From NCBI RefSeq assembly GCF_001434575.1, contig NZ_AZDA01000117.1, forward strand, positions 31,960 through 95,959: a DNA stretch of 64,000 bases, written 5' to 3'. The notes beneath the pieces are model-generated. The model searched no databases. It had not been told where the DNA came from and was given only the letters and a program-made list of their open reading frames with translations. Both the position numbers and the translations under genes were made by a program. Positions 29,747 through 37,829 of the stretch are shown in pieces. Positions within the stretch are counted from its first letter, which is position 1. The number at the start of each line of letters is the position of its first letter. The DNA is from Loigolactobacillus bifermentans DSM 20003 (GTDB lineage: Bacteria; Bacillota; Bacilli; Lactobacillales; Lactobacillaceae).

Positions 29747-30478
29747 ATGAAACGCTTGATTCACTGGATTATTTTTGTGGCACTATTAGCTGGTGTTTAC
29801 GTGTATCGCCAGCCGCTACAGCAAAAATTAACGCCTGTTTTAACCACTTGGGCGACGCGCATCAACGCCACCTTGCGCGCAAAAGGATTGATCCAACCCG
29901 TTAAAGTGAATTCTGATCAAACAACGGAGACGCAATCACAACAAGATCTGGTGCAAACCAAAAGTACGATGACGTACTATATTGGTCATTATAAAAACTT
30001 TCAAACGGATCAGTCGCAGCCGCAAACGAATTTAACCAGTGTGTGGCAAGCTGCCGTTGCGGCCTGGAATCGGCAAGGCGTGGTCAAACTGGTTCAAACC
30101 ACCGATCAAAGTAAAGCCGATATTATTTTAGAAACACGACCGCAAACGATTGCCAATAATGCGGTTGGATTGACCCAAGAGCGTTCACAGACCATCACGA
30201 CGAAAAGTGCTGTGAAGACCACGACAGAAACCACCACTCAGGCTGTTTGTAAGTTGGATTTACAGCGCATCACGGCAGGTGGCTATACGGCTGTGGAAGA
30301 AACCAACGTGGCTGAGCATGAAATGGGGCACGCATTAGGTTTAAGTCACAGTAGTCGCGTGGCGTCGGTGATGAATCCTTCTAATCGGGAATATTCGATT
30401 CAACCTTATGACGTGGCCAAGTTAAAGCAATTGCTTGAAAAGGAGACCCAAAAGGCCCAAGCCAACAGTCAATCATAA
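29747..30478 (+). CDS. Secreted matrixin-like zinc metalloprotease
   Basis: 243 residues from ATG 29747 (GAAGG upstream). An N-terminal signal anchor LIHWIIFVALLAGVYVY is followed by a linker and a C-terminal protease core with HEMGHALGLSHS, the HExxHxxGxxH metzincin site, and SVMNPSNREYSIQPYDVAKLKQL, the Met-turn and calcium/zinc-proximal end typical of M10A-like domains. It acts outside the membrane on unknown substrates; related lactobacillar proteins are small cell-surface proteases. The promoter shares a 13-bp motif with the next operon. A terminator follows. Confidence 0.82.
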   Translation: MKRLIHWIIFVALLAGVYVYRQPLQQKLTPVLTTWATRINATLRAKGLIQPVKVNSDQTTETQSQQDLVQTKSTMTYYIGHYKNFQTDQSQPQTNLTSVWQAAVAAWNRQGVVKLVQTTDQSKADIILETRPQTIANNAVGLTQERSQTITTKSAVKTTTETTTQAVCKLDLQRITAGGYTAVEETNVAEHEMGHALGLSHSSRVASVMNPSNREYSIQPYDVAKLKQLLEKETQKAQANSQS

Positions 30479-30488
30479 CAGATCAGTT

Positions 30489-30523
30489 AAGCCACTGTGC
30501 ACAAATGCACAGTGGCTTTTTTT
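30489..30523 (+). terminator. Terminator of the metalloprotease gene
   Basis: GCCACTGTGCA / TGCACAGTGGC followed by TTTTTTT. Confidence 0.85.
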
Positions 30524-30598
30524 GGTCTGAAATCCAGTATTTGCGCCGGTTACACCCCATTTTCATTCAAAAAGAATTCACAAAAAGACCACATTTTA

Positions 30599-30633
30599 TT
30601 AAGTTGACTTTAAGTTGATTTTCTTAAAGTTAG
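30599..30633 (+). promoter_or_regulatory. Direct repeats before the ABC-acyltransferase operon
   Basis: TTAAGTTGA occurs at 30599-30607 and 30610-30618, 11 bp apart (one helical turn), and is followed by TTCTTAAAGTTAG. An 11-bp direct repeat is the usual site form for OmpR-type response regulators. TTGACT within the first repeat could be a -35. Inference from layout only. Confidence 0.45.
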
Positions 30634-30679
30634 ACTTGTTCAATTCAAACAAATCAAAAAAATGAGGTAGGCGATTGAA

Positions 30680-31498
30680 ATGGAAAGTACCACGGAACTG
30701 ATGCATGGGCATCAATTACCAAAACCAAAAATGCATTTTCGGATGCAACGTTTATTACCGTGGTTGATTCCAGCCGCGATCGTAATTGGCTGGCAATTAA
30801 GCAGTCAAGTCGGCTGGATCAGCAGCGCCACATTACCATCACCTGTAGCGGTTTTACAAGATGGTGTGAGCTTGTGGCAATCAGGGGAATTACAAAAGAA
30901 TTTAAGTGTTAGCCTTTATCGGGCCACAACCGGCTTGTTAATTGGCGGCAGTTTAGGCTTTATCTTAGGCTTTGTCAACGGTCTGTCCAAAGTATGTCGC
31001 GGGTTATTTGATACCTCGATCCAAATGTTGCGGAACATTCCGCATTTATCGTTGATTCCGTTGGTGATCATCGCCTTAGGTATTGGTGAAACGGCGAAGA
31101 TTTCATTAGTAGCCATTGGCGTCTTGTTCCCGGTTTACATCAATACGTTCCACGGCATTCGCTCAGTGGATCCAGAACTTATCGAAATGGGCCATTCTTA
31201 CGGTTTAAGCCGGTGGCAATTGTTCACGAAGATCATTTTACCTGGCGCACTGCCAACGATTCTCATGGGCTTCCGGTATGCCTTAGGTGTCATGTGGACC
31301 ACCTTGATCGTCGCTGAAACCATTTCAGCCAGCTCCGGTATCGGCTACTTAGCCACGAATGCTGAAGAATTTATGGATATGAAAACTGTGATTTTCTGTA
31401 TCATCGTTTATGCCGTCTTAGGTAAAGTGTCCGACCTATTAGCCAAAATGTTGGAAGATCTTTGCCTTGAATGGCGCCAAGCAGAAAGTAGGTCTTAA
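30680..31498 (+). CDS. ABC transporter permease, SsuC/TauC type
   Basis: 272 residues with six predicted helices. The cytoplasmic loop IEMGHSYGLSRWQLFTKIILPGALPTILMGFRYALGVMW is the EAA motif that docks to the ATPase, in the form found in nitrate/sulfonate/taurine permeases; LRNIPHLSLIPLVIIALGIGETAK is also typical. It is the first gene of a five-gene unit with near-zero spacing. The substrate is unknown; the partners suggest an organic acid or sulfonate rather than free sulfate. Confidence 0.88.
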   Translation: MESTTELMHGHQLPKPKMHFRMQRLLPWLIPAAIVIGWQLSSQVGWISSATLPSPVAVLQDGVSLWQSGELQKNLSVSLYRATTGLLIGGSLGFILGFVNGLSKVCRGLFDTSIQMLRNIPHLSLIPLVIIALGIGETAKISLVAIGVLFPVYINTFHGIRSVDPELIEMGHSYGLSRWQLFTKIILPGALPTILMGFRYALGVMWTTLIVAETISASSGIGYLATNAEEFMDMKTVIFCIIVYAVLGKVSDLLAKMLEDLCLEWRQAESRS

Positions 31499-31499
31499 G

Positions 31500-32216
31500 A
31501 TGACAACTGACTTTTTAACCTTACAAAATATTCGCAAACAATACGGCGCCACTACAGCGTTGCATGACGTTAATTTTAATTTAAAACAAGGTGAATTTTT
31601 AGCCCTGGTTGGCATGAGTGGTGGCGGTAAAAGTACCACACTCCGTTTAATTGCTGATTTGGAGCAACCGACCAGTGGCACAATCGACTATGCCGAGGCG
31701 CAGCCGGTGGTGCGGGTGATGTTTCAAAACGATCGCTTGTTACCTTGGTTAAAAGTACTGGAAAATGTGTCGTTTAAAAGCCGTGACCCACAAGTTCAAG
31801 TTCAAGCTGCAACCATGTTGGACCTGGTGGGATTAACCGACTTTGCCAGCGTTTATCCCAGCCAATTATCCGGCGGGCAAAAGCAGCGGGTAGCGTTAGC
31901 ACGGGCCTTAATGGCCAAGCCCCAGCTGTTACTCCTAGATGAACCGTTAGGCGCGCTAGACGCCCTGACCCGACGTAAAATGCAGGATCTGATTTTAGAC
32001 ATTTGTCACAAACAACACTTAACCACTATTTTAGTCACCCACGATGTGGACGAAGCTGCGCGAATGGCTGATCGGATCATTGTGATGAAGGATGGCACCA
32101 ATCTTTATGAAGAACCGGGGTTAGGTGGCAAAACGCCTGAAAAATTAGGGATTGTTGCTGAACAAGTTTTGCAGGATATTATGGGCCCACAACCTGATGT
32201 CAAGGGGGTCGGCTAG
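31500..32216 (+). CDS. ABC transporter ATP-binding protein, SsuB/TauB type
   Basis: 238 residues. Walker [16 protein letters not shown]-loop [11 protein letters not shown], signature [15 protein letters not shown], Walker [14 protein letters not shown]-loop VTHDVDEA. The ATG at 31500 is one base after the permease stop, so it is coupled; the frame is open further upstream without need. It belongs with the adjacent permease and the binding protein at the end of the operon. Confidence 0.9.
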   Translation: MTTDFLTLQNIRKQYGATTALHDVNFNLKQGEFLALVGMSGGGKSTTLRLIADLEQPTSGTIDYAEAQPVVRVMFQNDRLLPWLKVLENVSFKSRDPQVQVQAATMLDLVGLTDFASVYPSQLSGGQKQRVALARALMAKPQLLLLDEPLGALDALTRRKMQDLILDICHKQHLTTILVTHDVDEAARMADRIIVMKDGTNLYEEPGLGGKTPEKLGIVAEQVLQDIMGPQPDVKGVG

Positions 32217-32217
32217 C

Positions 32218-33411
32218 GTGGCAAAATCAAAAAAGCCCTATTTATATGAAGTTGATCTCATGCGGATCATTTTCATTTTCGGGGTCTTACTGAACCATAC
32301 CACCACTGCCTTTGAAGGCCGCATTGCCAATTCTTCTGGCAGTCAACTGTTTTTAGAAGCCACCCATTTATCCTTACATTTCACGCGAATGGGCTTTATG
32401 TTTATGACCGGCTTGGTGTTGGTGTTAAACCACTACAACCGTAACGGGCGCTGGGGCCAATTTTGGCGCAAGCGTTATGGGAGCGTGGGCATTCCATATT
32501 TAGGCTGGAACGCAATTTTATTAGCCGGCACTTTAGCGGTGACCACCGGCTTTAGCTGGCAGAAATTCACACCACAATATTGGGATGCTGTGATTCATGG
32601 GAATCAATTTTATATGTACTATATTTTGGTCACCTTTGAACTTTACTTGCTCTTCCCATTGATCGTGTGGCTATTTAAAAAGTTTCCTGAAGGTCATGGC
32701 CAGATCATGATCGTGAGTATTACCGCCCAAATGATGTTATTGATCGCCATTAAATATGGCTTGCCAAACGTTGACCGCAGTCACTGGTGGTATTTATTCC
32801 GGGCTTATGGGATGAACGTGTTGGTGTATCAAGTGTATTTCTTAGCTGGTGCGTTTACGGCCATTCACTACAAAGCAGTGGATGCCTTTATTCACAAACA
32901 CGCCCGCTTTATTGGTTGGTTCACAGGTGTCTTAGCCATTGGGACGGTGGGCTTATTCTTCTTCGACCAAAAAGTCCTCCACCTGAGCATGGCGGCCACT
33001 GAGTCCGTCCATCAGCCTTATTTATTAGTTTATGACTTAATGATGATCACGTTTGTGTTCTGGGTCGATCGCGGGTATGCCTATTGGCGTGAGCACGGGA
33101 TGTGGGGCTGGTTGGACCGTTTGATCCACGCCGGCGCCAAAGTCTCCTTTGGCATCTACCTTGATCAAACCTTAGCGTTAGCACTGTTACGTGTGATTTT
33201 AGCCCACATTCAACTGCCGTCTTGGGGCTTTGTGTTACTGTTACCATTCGGCTATTTATTTGTTATCGGAACAGCCTTTGCCATTGCCTGGGGCTGTTAC
33301 AAGATCCCACCGTTTGGCGCCTTAATTGGCCGGCCACAGTGGCATCCGTTTAAGAAAGGGGTTCGACAACATGACCAAATTATTAGAAAAGCTCAATCAA
33401 CAACTCGTTAA
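32218..33411 (+). CDS. Integral membrane acyltransferase (acyltransferase-3 / OafA-like)
   Basis: About 397 residues from GTG 32218 (GGGGG upstream; the preceding stop is at 32216). It has ten or so hydrophobic helices, starting PYLYEVDLMRIIFIFGVLLNHTTTAF, the N-terminal R/D..R and helix-1 His pattern of the acyltransferase-3 family. Members move acetyl, succinyl or other acyl groups from CoA onto extracytoplasmic sugars or lipids. Its place between an ABC ATPase and an acyl-CoA ligase is unusual and suggests that the ligase provides the acyl-CoA donor. Confidence 0.82.
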   Translation: MAKSKKPYLYEVDLMRIIFIFGVLLNHTTTAFEGRIANSSGSQLFLEATHLSLHFTRMGFMFMTGLVLVLNHYNRNGRWGQFWRKRYGSVGIPYLGWNAILLAGTLAVTTGFSWQKFTPQYWDAVIHGNQFYMYYILVTFELYLLFPLIVWLFKKFPEGHGQIMIVSITAQMMLLIAIKYGLPNVDRSHWWYLFRAYGMNVLVYQVYFLAGAFTAIHYKAVDAFIHKHARFIGWFTGVLAIGTVGLFFFDQKVLHLSMAATESVHQPYLLVYDLMMITFVFWVDRGYAYWREHGMWGWLDRLIHAGAKVSFGIYLDQTLALALLRVILAHIQLPSWGFVLLLPFGYLFVIGTAFAIAWGCYKIPPFGALIGRPQWHPFKKGVRQHDQIIRKAQSTTR

Positions 33412-34888
33412 TCATGTCACCACACCAATTATGAAAGATGAAGCGCGTCAGCGCTGGTTTACAGGTGGTGAATTTCAAAAAGATATGGCAACCGTTCGCC
33501 AAGCATTACTGGCGATGCACGTCCGTAAAGGCGATCAGATCTTAGTATCGTGGGATAATTCGGCCGTCTATCCCGTTTTAATGCAGGCGATTTGGGAATT
33601 AGGGGCGGTGGCGCATCCGATTTCTGAAACCACACCAGCGGCGCAATTGTTGTCTGAATGGCAAGAATTCCATTATCCGGTGGTCATCGTCAAACCAGAA
33701 TTAGTGACCGCTTTTGCCAGTGTCACGGACTTGGTGCAACATCAAGCGGCGCTTGAAACGGCGCCCGTTTTGCCAATCTTAGGGGATCAAAGCCAATTGG
33801 CTACCGTCCAACAAACGATTCAAGAAGACGATCTGGCCCTGATTCTCAACACGTCAGGGACCACCGGTAAACCGAAACGTGTGGGGTTATCACATCGGCT
33901 ATTGTTAAATGGCTCGGAGCACGATATTGTGAGTCATCGCATGACAGCTGCTGATACTGCCATGATCGTGATGCCAATGTTCCACATTAACGCTCAAGTT
34001 ATGTCGGTGTTATCCACCCGGTTATCCGGCGGCAAATTGTTGATCACTAAGAAATTCAGTGCCAGTCATTTTTGGCAACAAGTGAAGGCTAACCATGTGA
34101 CTTGGGTCTCCGTGGTGCCAACGATCATCACGATTCTCTTGCTGAATGAAGCGGCGAACCAAGCCTATACACCTGATATTAAATTGCGCTTTGTACGGTG
34201 TTCCTCATTTGCGTTGCCTGAAGATAAGTTACGTGAATTTGAAAGCCGTTTTCACACCCAGATTTTAGAAGGTTATGGCATGACCGAAACGGCGAGCCAG
34301 TGCACGATCAATCCCTTTGAGGCACCTAAAATTGGTTCTGCCGGCAAGGCTTTTGGCACTGAATTAGCGCTGTTGATCGATGACCATTTCACGAAGGCCC
34401 CACACCAAGTAGGGGAAATCGCGGTTCGTGGCGATCATGTGATCGCGCATTACCTAGATGTGGCCAATGATTCCTTTAAAGATGGCTGGTTCTTAACCGG
34501 TGATTTAGGTTATTTAGATGAAGAGGGTTACTTATTTGTCAAAGGTCGCCGTAAAGAAATGATCAGTCGTGGCGGTGAAAAAGTCGCGCCAGCAGCCGTT
34601 GAAAACTGCTTAAATGAATTGGATTTTGTGGCTGGTGTTGCGGTGATTGGGTTACCGGATGACTTATATGGTGAAGCGGTGACGGCTGTGATCATGAGCC
34701 GTACCCCAGGCCAGCATGAAGCGGAGCAACGGGCAGCTGTTTTGGCCTACGCTGAACAACATTTAGCGCGCTATCAGCGTCCAACGGATGTGCGGTTTGT
34801 CACTGAATTTCCAAGAAATCCGACTGGAAAGGTGTTACGGCCAAAGCTGCGTGAGCAACTGTTAGCCGTAACAGTTGGTGAACAATAA
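33371..34888 (+). CDS. AMP-forming acyl-CoA ligase (ANL superfamily)
   Basis: 505 residues from ATG 33371, inside the end of the acyltransferase gene (41-base overlap). Adenylation motifs: LILNTSGTTGKPKRVGLSH, LEGYGMTETASQ, GWFLTGDLGYLDEEGYLFVKGR, SRGGEKVAPAAVE and the catalytic Lys in NPTGKVLRP. The [SN]RGGEK block and length recall the Pcs60/AAE3 oxalyl-CoA or short-acid synthetases more than long-chain FadD. It activates a carboxylate to its CoA thioester. The substrate may be what the flanking transporter imports. Confidence 0.85.
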   Translation: MTKLLEKLNQQLVNHVTTPIMKDEARQRWFTGGEFQKDMATVRQALLAMHVRKGDQILVSWDNSAVYPVLMQAIWELGAVAHPISETTPAAQLLSEWQEFHYPVVIVKPELVTAFASVTDLVQHQAALETAPVLPILGDQSQLATVQQTIQEDDLALILNTSGTTGKPKRVGLSHRLLLNGSEHDIVSHRMTAADTAMIVMPMFHINAQVMSVLSTRLSGGKLLITKKFSASHFWQQVKANHVTWVSVVPTIITILLLNEAANQAYTPDIKLRFVRCSSFALPEDKLREFESRFHTQILEGYGMTETASQCTINPFEAPKIGSAGKAFGTELALLIDDHFTKAPHQVGEIAVRGDHVIAHYLDVANDSFKDGWFLTGDLGYLDEEGYLFVKGRRKEMISRGGEKVAPAAVENCLNELDFVAGVAVIGLPDDLYGEAVTAVIMSRTPGQHEAEQRAAVLAYAEQHLARYQRPTDVRFVTEFPRNPTGKVLRPKLREQLLAVTVGEQ

Positions 34889-35856
34889 TGCGCCGGCATT
34901 GGAAACTCGGGCTACTCGTCGTTATCGTGCTGGCTTGGGTCGGCATTGCCTTATCCGGCTGGCATCAAACAGATGGTGGCAACGATTCAACCACCAAAAC
35001 CGTGACGATCGGTTACCAAAAAGCAGACCCAATCGATATTGCGAAACAACGTGGTGAATTTGCCAAGAAGCTCAAGGCCAAAGGCTATAAAGTGGTCTTT
35101 AAGGAATTCCAAGATGGCTCTTCCTTAATGCAAGCATTGAAGTCAGGTAACATTGACTATGCCCGGTTAGGCGATACCCCACCCGTTACCGCTGCGGCCG
35201 CCGGGACGAAACTGACCTATGTTGCAGCTGGTTCGACGAAGACAAAAGGCTCTGGCATTGTGGTGAAAAAGACAGCTAGCATCGCGTCGGTTAAAGATTT
35301 GAAAGGCAAGCGTGTGGCGTATACTAAGGGTACCAGCTCACAGTATTTATTATTACGTGCTTTGAAAGAAGCTGGTTTATCCGCCGATGATGTCACTTGG
35401 GTTAATTTAGATCAATCTGCGGCCAGCGTCGCCTTTAGTAAAGGTAAAGTAGACGCTTGGGCCACTTGGGATCCATACACGGCCTCAGCGCAACTTCAGC
35501 AAAATGCCAAGTTATTAACGGATAGCAATGGCTTAAGTAAAAACCGTGATTTTATCGTGTCGTCAACCAGTTTTGCCAAAAAGAACAAAACCTTGTCGAA
35601 ATATATCATCAAGTATTTATCAGATGATATGACTTGGGCCGATACGCATCATCAAGCATTAGCGAAGATGATGGAAAAATCATTGAAGTTACCTAAAAAA
35701 GTGGTCATGAAGATGATTACCCGTCGGCACTATACCATGACGGCGATGACGGATAAAATCACACAGGAAGAACAAGATATTGCTGATTTGTTCTATTCAG
35801 AAGGCGTCATTAAAAATAAAGTGACCATTAAAAATGATGTTCAGAAACTAGAGTAG
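34888..35856 (+). CDS. ABC substrate-binding protein, SsuA/NMT1-like
   Basis: 322 residues; ATG overlaps the ligase stop by one base. The N-terminal membrane anchor LLVVIVLAWVGIALSGW has no lipobox Cys, so it may be signal-anchored instead of lipidated. The mature part reads TVTIGYQKADPIDIAKQRGEF, SLMQALKSGNIDYARLGDTPPVTAAAAG and DLKGKRVAYTKGTSSQYLL, as in sulfonate/taurine/nitrate binding proteins. It completes the transporter encoded at the start of the operon. A terminator follows. Confidence 0.87.
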   Translation: MRRHWKLGLLVVIVLAWVGIALSGWHQTDGGNDSTTKTVTIGYQKADPIDIAKQRGEFAKKLKAKGYKVVFKEFQDGSSLMQALKSGNIDYARLGDTPPVTAAAAGTKLTYVAAGSTKTKGSGIVVKKTASIASVKDLKGKRVAYTKGTSSQYLLLRALKEAGLSADDVTWVNLDQSAASVAFSKGKVDAWATWDPYTASAQLQQNAKLLTDSNGLSKNRDFIVSSTSFAKKNKTLSKYIIKYLSDDMTWADTHHQALAKMMEKSLKLPKKVVMKMITRRHYTMTAMTDKITQEEQDIADLFYSEGVIKNKVTIKNDVQKLE

Positions 35857-35893
35857 TTGCTTTTCACAACCACTTCTTCTAGGCTAAGAACAG

Positions 35894-35928
35894 AAGCCCG
35901 CAAAGTCCTGCTTTGCGGGCTTTACTTT
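35894..35928 (+). terminator. Terminator of the ABC-acyltransferase operon
   Basis: AAGCCCGCAAAG / CTTTGCGGGCTT with a T-rich tail. Confidence 0.85.
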
Positions 35929-35949
35929 TGAGAGAAAGTAGGTTGAATC

Positions 35950-36807
35950 ATGCAATTAACAGATACAGTAACGTTAGCCAATGGTGTGGCAATGCCACGT
36001 TTTGGGTTAGGCGTTTGGCAGGCTGAACCGGCAGCCGCCACACAAGCGGTTAAAACGGCTATTGAAGCCAATTATCCCATGATCGATACGGCCAAAGCTT
36101 ATGGCAATGAAGCCGCGGTTGGGACTGGTATCCAAGCTGGGTTAAAAGCAACTGGCAAAAAGCGGTCTGACTTATTCGTCACCACCAAATTAGCCAACCC
36201 AGATCAAGGCTATCAATCCACCTTAGATAATTTTGAAGCAAGCTTGAAACGGCTACAATTAGACTATCTGGACCTTTATTTGATTCATTGGCCGGTTTCT
36301 GGTAAATGGGCCGAAACTTGGCGGGCGTTTGAAAACTTGTATCAAGCGGGTAAAGTTCGGGCGATTGGGGTTTGTAACTTTAGTCAGGCAACGATGACGT
36401 CGCTGATTCGTCAAAGCAGCATTAAACCGATGGTAGACCAAGTAGAATACCATCCTTGGTTACAGCAACCTGAATTAAAAGCGTATTTAAAAACGGCAGG
36501 CATTCAACAAGAGGCTTGGTCACCTTTAGGCGGGACTGGTGGCAATTTGCGTGATGAACCAGTCTTGCAAGCTATTGCGCAGAAACATCAGCGGTCAGTG
36601 GCTCAGATTTTGTTGCGCTGGGATCTGCAAACCGACGTGATCACCATCCCGAAGTCGGTTCATCCCGCCTACATTCGCGAAAATGCCCAGATTTTTGATT
36701 TTGCGTTAGATGCCACAGATTTGGCCCAGATCAAAGCGCTGGATCAACACAAACGCACCAGCTACTGGCTGTCTAGTTTTGACTGGTATACTGGAACTGA
36801 AAAATAA
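35950..36807 (+). CDS. Aldo/keto reductase (2,5-diketogluconate reductase-like)
   Basis: 285 residues. A (beta/alpha)8 AKR with PRFGLGVWQ, the catalytic Asp and Tyr in DTAKAYGNE, Lys in FVTTKL, His in LDLYLIHWP, and the NADPH-binding end TIPKSVHPAYIRENAQIFDF. It reduces aldehydes and ketones with NADPH. Single gene with its own terminator. The physiological substrate is unknown. Confidence 0.92.
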   Translation: MQLTDTVTLANGVAMPRFGLGVWQAEPAAATQAVKTAIEANYPMIDTAKAYGNEAAVGTGIQAGLKATGKKRSDLFVTTKLANPDQGYQSTLDNFEASLKRLQLDYLDLYLIHWPVSGKWAETWRAFENLYQAGKVRAIGVCNFSQATMTSLIRQSSIKPMVDQVEYHPWLQQPELKAYLKTAGIQQEAWSPLGGTGGNLRDEPVLQAIAQKHQRSVAQILLRWDLQTDVITIPKSVHPAYIRENAQIFDFALDATDLAQIKALDQHKRTSYWLSSFDWYTGTEK

Positions 36808-36814
36808 TTTCGTT

Positions 36815-36842
36815 AAGGCCGCGCATTTGCGCGGCCTTTTTA
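36815..36842 (+). terminator. Terminator of the aldo/keto reductase gene
   Basis: AAGGCCGCGC / GCGCGGCCTT followed by a T tract. Confidence 0.85.
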
Positions 36843-36913
36843 GCGACAAGCATGTTGTTCGCTGGTTATCGACATGCTAAACTGATACTCATCATAAAGG
36901 GGGCAAATGTATC

Positions 36914-37642
36914 ATGGATTTAAGTGCCATGCAACACCGTAGTATTCGTAGCTTTAAAGCAACTGCTATCGATTATCAAACGCTAGAAGCAGTGGCCCAA
37001 GCCACGTCCAGTAGTGAGTTTTTGCAGTCTTTTTCACTGATTCGCGTGACTGATACAGCTTTACGCGCAAAAATTGCCAAAATTTCAGGCAGCCAAGTGC
37101 TGTTTCAACCTAACGGAGAGCTGTTTATTTTTGTAGTGGATACCGCTCGTGCTATTCGGTTGACTGAACCTAACAGTGATGTCCATACCTTTACCAACTG
37201 GAATGCCTTTTTAGCCGGGGCTTTTGATGCTATCTTGGCGCTACAAAACATGTTGGCTTATGCAGAACGCACTGATTTAGGCGGTGTGGTACTAGGCAGT
37301 ATTTTAAACGACCCGCAACAAATGATTGACTTGTTACACTTGCCAAAATATACGTTTCCGTTAGTTGGCTTAATGGTCGGCGTCCCGGCTGAACGGCCAC
37401 AACAAAAGCCACGGTTGCCACAAGCATTGGTGGTGGGCGACAACGCATACCCGACGTTTGATCAGGCTACAATGGCTGACTACGATGCGGCGGTGACCCG
37501 TTACTATGCCCAACGTGGTGCGGATGCCCGGGCAGAAAGTTTCACCAGTTTGGTGCGCCGGCATTTAGGGGCGAACCAGCAACATCGGGATGAGATCGGC
37601 CAAATTTTAAAAGCACAAGGCTTTGATTTGCCACAAGCTTAG
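36914..37642 (+). CDS. NADPH-dependent FMN nitroreductase, NfsA/FRP-like
   Basis: 242 residues. HRSIRSFKATAID is the N-terminal FMN-binding arginine motif; the core LGGVVLGSILNDPQQMIDLLHLPKYTFPLVGLMVGVPAERPQQKPRLP matches the NfsA-type nitroreductase and oxygen-insensitive flavin reductases. It reduces nitroaromatics, quinones or flavins with NADPH. AAAGGGGG lies upstream of ATG 36914. Single gene with terminator. Confidence 0.9.
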   Translation: MDLSAMQHRSIRSFKATAIDYQTLEAVAQATSSSEFLQSFSLIRVTDTALRAKIAKISGSQVLFQPNGELFIFVVDTARAIRLTEPNSDVHTFTNWNAFLAGAFDAILALQNMLAYAERTDLGGVVLGSILNDPQQMIDLLHLPKYTFPLVGLMVGVPAERPQQKPRLPQALVVGDNAYPTFDQATMADYDAAVTRYYAQRGADARAESFTSLVRRHLGANQQHRDEIGQILKAQGFDLPQA

Positions 37643-37649
37643 GAAGGCG

Positions 37650-37680
37650 AAACCACAATCTTGACGATTGTGGTTTTTTA
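37650..37680 (+). terminator. Terminator of the nitroreductase gene
   Basis: AAACCACAATC / GATTGTGGTTT and a T run. Confidence 0.8.
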
Positions 37681-37692
37681 CTTGCATGCGAT

Positions 37693-37708
37693 TGTTCCAC
37701 GTGAAACG
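37693..37708. promoter_or_regulatory. parS site for ParB (Spo0J)
   Basis: TGTTCCACGTGAAACG matches the widely conserved bacterial parS palindrome TGTTCCACGTGAAACA at 15 of 16 positions. It is intergenic, about 18-20 kb from oriC, where ParB-loading sites normally lie. ParB spreads from such sites and loads SMC. The parAB genes are not in the window. Confidence 0.85.
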
Positions 37709-37829
37709 TTTTCCCAGCTGAATTTGTAGTCAGATTGCAACAAAGCCTTAGCAGAAGATGTGCTAAAATAGGATTATTACTGAGGAAGCGCGTGTTTGCG
37801 AAAGGACGTTTCATTAACGGAGTGTGACT

